This document shows positions 17,826 to 20,900 of a stretch of 20,900 nt of DNA, one piece after another. The notes below the pieces were generated by a model, which was given only the letters and a program-made list of their open reading frames with translations, had not been told where the DNA came from and did not search any database. How positions within the stretch are numbered: the stretch's first letter is position 1; each line of letters starts with the position of its first letter. Origin of the DNA: Chara braunii (Eukaryota; Streptophyta; Charophyceae; Charales; Characeae); NCBI GenBank assembly GCA_003427395.1, contig BFEA01000211.1, forward strand, positions 510,710 to 531,609. The letters are read 5' to 3'. The translations under genes were made by a program, and so were the position numbers.

Positions 17826-18350
17826 TCAAGTGCTAGAAAATTCAGGAGGTCCTTCATCCTGGACTTCGAACCGACGTACAAAGGTATCGAAAAACAGCGT
17901 CTTTGGTCGCATGACTAGGTCATTTTCTCTTGCCTTACCAACCACGGCAATGGCTTCTAGAAGAGGCGCCCAGTCTCTCCTATCAGCGAAGCTATCCGTA
18001 GTCAGAAAACTAGGGAGTCTTTCAAATTGCATGACTCGTTTCCCCCAAGTCACTTTTTCATGCAAGCTTCGACGTAGTTCCCTTACCCTCGAGAGATGAA
18101 TATACACTCTCCTCAGACACTCAAAATAGCCTTCTTCCTCTTTTATTCCTTCTTGAGCATAAACCCTCACGTCAAGCTCGTCAGTCTTGAGAAATCTGAC
18201 CATTGGAACATAGAATGCTAAACGCCCTTCCTTACAGACGTCGTGTCTCAATATCTCGAACGGGCTACCAGTCTCAGTTACTTTATCTAACCATCCTCTA
18301 CCAATGGTCACAGTCGTAATCGACTTAGAGTTTTCACATTCCAATATCAT
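17826..18350 (-). CDS. Unknown element-borne ORF, family A copy 3
   Basis: 174 codons, the longest and most diverged of the four related ORFs. Correspondence with the others is seen at GSPFEILRHDVCKEG (in place of GGVFPY and the Cys strand), MVRFLKTDELDVRVY (in place of RFLDTDDYDxRPY), and FADRRDWAPLLEAI (in place of DGRNWESILNAI). About 45 extra residues follow the last landmark. Its ATG overlaps the stop of the upstream ORF as ATGA (18350-18347). No internal stop is present. Function unknown. Confidence 0.6.
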   Translation of the reverse strand: MILECENSKSITTVTIGRGWLDKVTETGSPFEILRHDVCKEGRLAFYVPMVRFLKTDELDVRVYAQEGIKEEEGYFECLRRVYIHLSRVRELRRSLHEKVTWGKRVMQFERLPSFLTTDSFADRRDWAPLLEAIAVVGKARENDLVMRPKTLFFDTFVRRFEVQDEGPPEFSST

Positions 18351-18673
18351 TGCCTTGGACTGCTCCTAGCGCCTCTAGCCAGACTGTCCGCATGATGCTG
18401 TCTAGATAGGATGGTCTCATCCCTCGCATGCAGCGTCACTCTCCTACCGTCCGAACTCTTGCAATCCAGCAGATGCATAATCTTAGTCTGATCCGTAATT
18501 GCTCTAAAAGCAGCCGCCCGCATAAGCTCAAGGTAGTGCTCTACCATGCCAATCTCATCGCGCCTACCTAGCCTAGTGTTGCATCCTCTCACGACCCCGA
18601 TGACAGTCGCTCGTTGCTCATCTAGATAGACCTCGAAGTAGAAGCTCTCTCCCATCATCAGGAATGTAGACAT
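18347..18673 (-). CDS. Unknown element-borne ORF, possible family B copy 1
   Basis: 108 codons with no recognised domain. It opens with a strand-rich part (GESFYFEVYLDEQRATVIGVV), then a helical middle and a basic tail. The stop overlaps the start of the next ORF (ATGA). Its true N-terminus may lie upstream, because the preceding A copy has a frame lesion and ends only 13 bases before this ATG. Relationship to 17419-17748 is suggested but not firm. Confidence 0.4.
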   Translation of the reverse strand: MSTFLMMGESFYFEVYLDEQRATVIGVVRGCNTRLGRRDEIGMVEHYLELMRAAAFRAITDQTKIMHLLDCKSSDGRRVTLHARDETILSRQHHADSLARGARSSPRQ

Positions 18674-18686
18674 CTCTTGGCATGAC

Positions 18687-19071
18687 TCACCACACTCTGT
18701 CCCTAAGTACTGCGTTGAGGATTGGTCCCCAGTCCTTCCCGTCGCAGAAGCTAGCGGACACAGAATCTCTCAAACTCTCTAGGCAGGACACTCCAAGTCA
18801 CTTTCTTCCCTCATTGTCTTTGCAACAGCCTTTCATCCAGGACATACTCAGCAACAACTATCCAACATGCCTCATAATCGATCCCTCTCCTTGTCTCAGC
18901 AGATACATATGGCCTCACATCATAGTCATCCGTATCAAGAAACCGAACTACAAGGACGTACAAGATCACTGAGTCGTGTTCACAAGTCACACACCTCTCT
19001 ATGACGTACGGGAAGACACCCCCAGCCGTGATCCTTGTCAGCGCTTCTATCGCTTTTGTTACTGCTGACAT
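18687..19071 (-). pseudogene. Unknown element-borne ORF, family A copy 2 (stop and frame change)
   Basis: The first 86 codons hold the family landmarks GGVFPY, a Cys strand (VIERCVTCE) and VVRFLDTDDYDVRPY. A TGA then interrupts at 18813-18811. The same frame continues with VTWSVLPREFERF, which fits the family, but the final landmark (FCDGKDWGPILNAVL) lies in another frame, so a frame change is also present near 18770. The module would end at a TGA (18689-18687) just after a Trp, as copy 1 does. Its ATG starts seven bases after the stop of copy 1. Confidence 0.6.
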
Positions 19072-19078
19072 TGACTAC

Positions 19079-19474
19079 TTACCAGATTTGCCTCTTCAGT
19101 GCTGCATTCATGATTGACTGCTAGTTCCTACCATCGCAGAACCCTTTAGGTACTGGCGGGATAGGAATCCTCTCATAAATCCTAGGTAGTAAGCTCCAAC
19201 TCGCTTCTATCCCTTGCTGTTTCAACTGATCCCTCTCGACTTTGACACACTCCACTATGACATCCCAGTTGGTAAAGAAACTCGAATCCAGATCACTCCC
19301 TTCTAGAATGTAGGGTCGAATATCATAATCATCAGTGTCAAGGAATCTAGCGACAAACACATGCACAGTCGTCGTACTTTTCACACAAGTAATGCATTTG
19401 ACAAACATATAAGGGAAGACACCACCGTAGGTGACACGAGTTAGGGCTTCTAGGACATTATACTCTTCCGTCAT
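19079..19474 (-). pseudogene. Unknown element-borne ORF, family A copy 1 (nonsense codon)
   Basis: Opens with an ATG and shows GGVFPY (17-22), a Cys strand (MFVKCITC) and VARFLDTDDYDIRPY (41-55), then ends at TAG (19123-19121) within the DGRN landmark, exactly where copy 4 has Trp. The same frame continues to a TAA at 19081-19079 in a way that matches the family's C-terminus, so the TAG looks like a point mutation of a Trp codon. This is the first ORF after the primer-binding site apart from a leader frame without an ATG. Confidence 0.65.
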
Positions 19475-19714
19475 CGTCTGGTTTTTGACTTATGGTCTTC
19501 TCAAGCGAAGTGTCCAGGAAACAAATTCCAAACCCTTCCTTGCTTGCCTGAATCACTTCAGATAGATTTCTGCAAGAGGCCCCTCCTCTCGGGGCTCCTC
19601 TAGCCGAAAGCCTTTCTGACCTGAGCCAGACCTTGTACGAAATAATGCTAGACTGCTGCCTAGTCACATAATATTGTGACCAAGGTCTGCTCCCAGGAAC
19701 TTAAGATTTTTGAG
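19475..19714 (-). other. Leader between primer-binding site and first ORF
   Basis: The segment has one open frame (about 19667-19458) without an ATG at its start (GTG). Its stretch GGASC followed by GFGICFLDTS loosely resembles part of the ORF at 17419-17748. It may be 5' untranslated leader or the remnant of another module. I cannot tell. Confidence 0.4.
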
Positions 19715-19732
19715 TCCCCGGCAACGGCGCCA
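19715..19732 (-). promoter_or_regulatory. Primer-binding site, tRNA-Asp type
   Basis: On the plus strand this reads TCCCCGGCAACGGCGCCA, identical to the 3' end (with CCA) of plant cytosolic tRNA-Asp as I recall it. The element's own strand is therefore complementary to that tRNA, as needed to prime minus-strand DNA synthesis. It lies four bases inside the candidate LTR edge at 19737, the usual spacing. tRNA-Asp is used as primer by some plant gypsy groups, such as Athila. Confidence 0.85.
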
Positions 19733-19736
19733 TTTT

Positions 19737-20232
19737 TGTCGCGCCCCACTGCTTCAAGGGTCTGGTTGGATATCCTTCCCCGGACCGAGCTCAGTGGGTT
19801 GGAGGACTGGCAGACTGTCACGCAGGATTTTTGATAGGTATAGAAATAGAGGTGTGTTTAGAGGCAGTCACACTTTGTCATACAGCCGAGTAGTCAGGGT
19901 TATCCCTCCTGCCAACGGCAACACGGCTTAGAGTGAGGCGTTCGGGTTTATCGCCTGTACCTGACCCCGTATAAAGGATAGACTCAAGGTCAGCAGAGTC
20001 CCTATCATTCAGGAGTCCTTCAAGCTCCCTTGAGTGTAACCTGTATAAAATAAGGAGGAAAAATAACAAACAGGCATCATAGAGCAATTGACACCGACAA
20101 AATGAAAAGACCAGAAACCAGACTCTGCAAGAGTATGACCAGAGATACGAGACTGAAGAGTAGTACACAGAGTATGCAGGAAGCAGCCATTGGAGGGCTG
20201 CAGTCACTAAGAAATAATAATGTTGTAATACA
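19737..20232 (-). mobile_element. 5' LTR of the retrotransposon (outer edge uncertain)
   Basis: The inner edge is well supported: the plus strand reads TGTCGCG from 19737, so the element strand ends in CGACA, a proper LTR terminus, four bases from the primer-binding site. The outer edge is a guess at 20232, where the plus strand has a CA after TGTTGTAATA. No second LTR copy was found to fix it, and the LTR may be longer or shorter. No convincing TATA box on the element strand was identified. Confidence 0.5.
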
Positions 20233-20284
20233 TCATAGTGACTGGGCCATTTCTGAGCATTTTGCCATTACTGAGCATTGTGCT

Positions 20285-20505
20285 ATTTGTCAGGGTCATT
20301 TCTGAGCATTGTCCTATTCGCATTTGTGCGCTGTTGCGCACCGTGACTTAGAACCATTTTGCTATTCGCATCTGTGCGCTGTTGCGGACCGTGACTGAGA
20401 ACTATTTTGCTATTCGCATCTGTGCGCTGTTGCGCACCATGATTGAGGGTCATTTTCTGTTGTTCGCAACTGTGCGCTGTTGCACACCGTGAGTGATGAT
20501 CATAC
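20285..20505. repeat. 48-bp tandem array, four units, each with a hairpin
   Basis: ATTCGCA/GTTCGCA anchors at 20316, 20364, 20412 and 20462 give spacings of 48, 48 and 50. Each unit contains TGTGCGCTGTTGCGCACC or a variant; the first copy pairs GTGCGC (20326-20331) with GCGCAC (20336-20341) around TGTT. Upstream, 20240-20315 has shorter words (TGAGCATT repeated) that look like worn relatives. Confidence 0.85.
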
Positions 20506-20725
20506 ATAACCAATTTCGAACCAGGAGCGCCAGTGTCCATTTCAATTGAGTATTTAGTCTGCACATACTCTGCTGACCAACTCTCATTTGATGACAATAG
20601 TGGTCTGGCCCTAAGAGAAGGCCAAGTTTTGTGCACAGTAATGACTCCATCCTGTTACAAGCAGTAGTATATTGGTCCCAAGCAAAGATTGAATTTTGAC
20701 CATCAGATTGAGATATTATTTTTAA

Positions 20726-20900
20726 AGTGCGCGCCCGCGCGCGCCCAGACCAGATATTACTTTTAAGTGTGCGCCCATGCACGCCCAAGCTTGAAATAGC
20801 AGTTAAGTGCGCGCCCATGCGCGCCCAAGCTTGGTATTGCAGTTAGAGTGCGCGCCCAAGCTTGGAATAGCAGCTCGAGTGCGCGTCGATGCGCGCCCAA
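20726..20900. repeat. 40-bp tandem array running off the window end
   Basis: AGTGCGCGCCC-type starts occur at 20726, 20766, 20806, 20847 and 20879 (spacings 40, 40, 41 and 32). The unit is alternating GC (GCGCGCCCATGCGCGCCC) followed by AAGCTTGGAATAGCAG. The shorter fourth unit lacks one GC block. The alternating purine-pyrimidine tract could adopt Z-DNA. The array is cut off by the end of the window. Confidence 0.85.

Larger units (their letters stand above)
11441..20232 (-). mobile_element. Decayed Ty3/gypsy LTR retrotransposon
   Basis: The order LTR edge, primer-binding site, extra small ORFs, gag, protease, RT, RNase H, integrase on one strand defines a Ty3/gypsy element with about 8.3 kb of internal sequence. 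Lesions seen: TAG in A1; TGA and a frame change in A2; TGA before the zinc knuckle; frame changes near 14990, 14455 and 12765; TAG near 14372; and YIDN in RT. Any one could be a sequencing error or a translational signal, but together they indicate a dead copy. Extra ORFs upstream of gag recall the Ogre/Tat group of plants. The 3' boundary and 3' LTR are not identified; the 49-bp array at 10922-11380 may belong to its 3' untranslated region. Confidence 0.85.

Noticed and set aside
20285-20900. CRISPR-like short repeats
   Set aside because: Units are directly adjacent without unique spacers, and the context is eukaryotic.

Overview
The window looks like non-coding, repeat-dominated nuclear DNA from a eukaryote. 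It has long stretches without plausible genes, many microsatellites and tandem arrays, and one large, decayed Ty3/gypsy-type LTR retrotransposon on the minus strand. The organism cannot be named from the sequence. The element's primer-binding site is an exact 18-nt match to the 3' end of a plant-type tRNA-Asp, as I remember that tRNA. This hints at the green lineage (plant or streptophyte alga). The pol proteins also resemble elements I associate with basidiomycete fungi, so this is a lean and not an identification.

Layout. 1-4,400: no gene; microsatellites, a 73-bp nested foldback (825-897), a dispersed repeat whose second copy lies near 10.2 kb, short tandem duplications and several strong hairpins. 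4,800-5,065: a run of separate hairpins. 5,124-5,750: five copies of a repeat of about 122 bp that alternate between two subtypes. 5,970-6,810: an array with a conserved loop-like core flanked by stems that differ between copies but stay self-complementary. 7,570-9,100: a degenerate satellite-like repeat of about 176-209 bp, related to two copies near 370-500. 9,310-9,610: a duplicated segment with a hairpin in each copy. 9,610-10,920: nothing codes convincingly. 10,922-11,380: a tandem array of 46-50 bp units broken by a single N.

Retrotransposon, read on the minus strand from about 20.2 kb down to 11.44 kb: a candidate LTR edge at 19,737, the tRNA-Asp-type primer-binding site (19,732-19,715), a leader, then several short ORFs before gag. 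At least four of these ORFs (A1-A4) are diverged copies of one another. Next come gag, a CCHC zinc knuckle just past an in-frame TGA, an aspartic protease, a broken linker, reverse transcriptase-RNase H, and a DD35E integrase. The order gag-PR-RT-RH-IN is that of Ty3/gypsy elements. The 49-bp array lies just beyond integrase, where the 3' untranslated region should be. I could not find a second LTR by eye.

The element is probably dead: it has several stops and frame changes, and the YxDD catalytic box reads YIDN. The most unusual features are the tandem family of small ORFs upstream of gag, which have their own starts and stops at close spacing, and the hairpin array at 6.3-6.8 kb with apparent compensatory changes.
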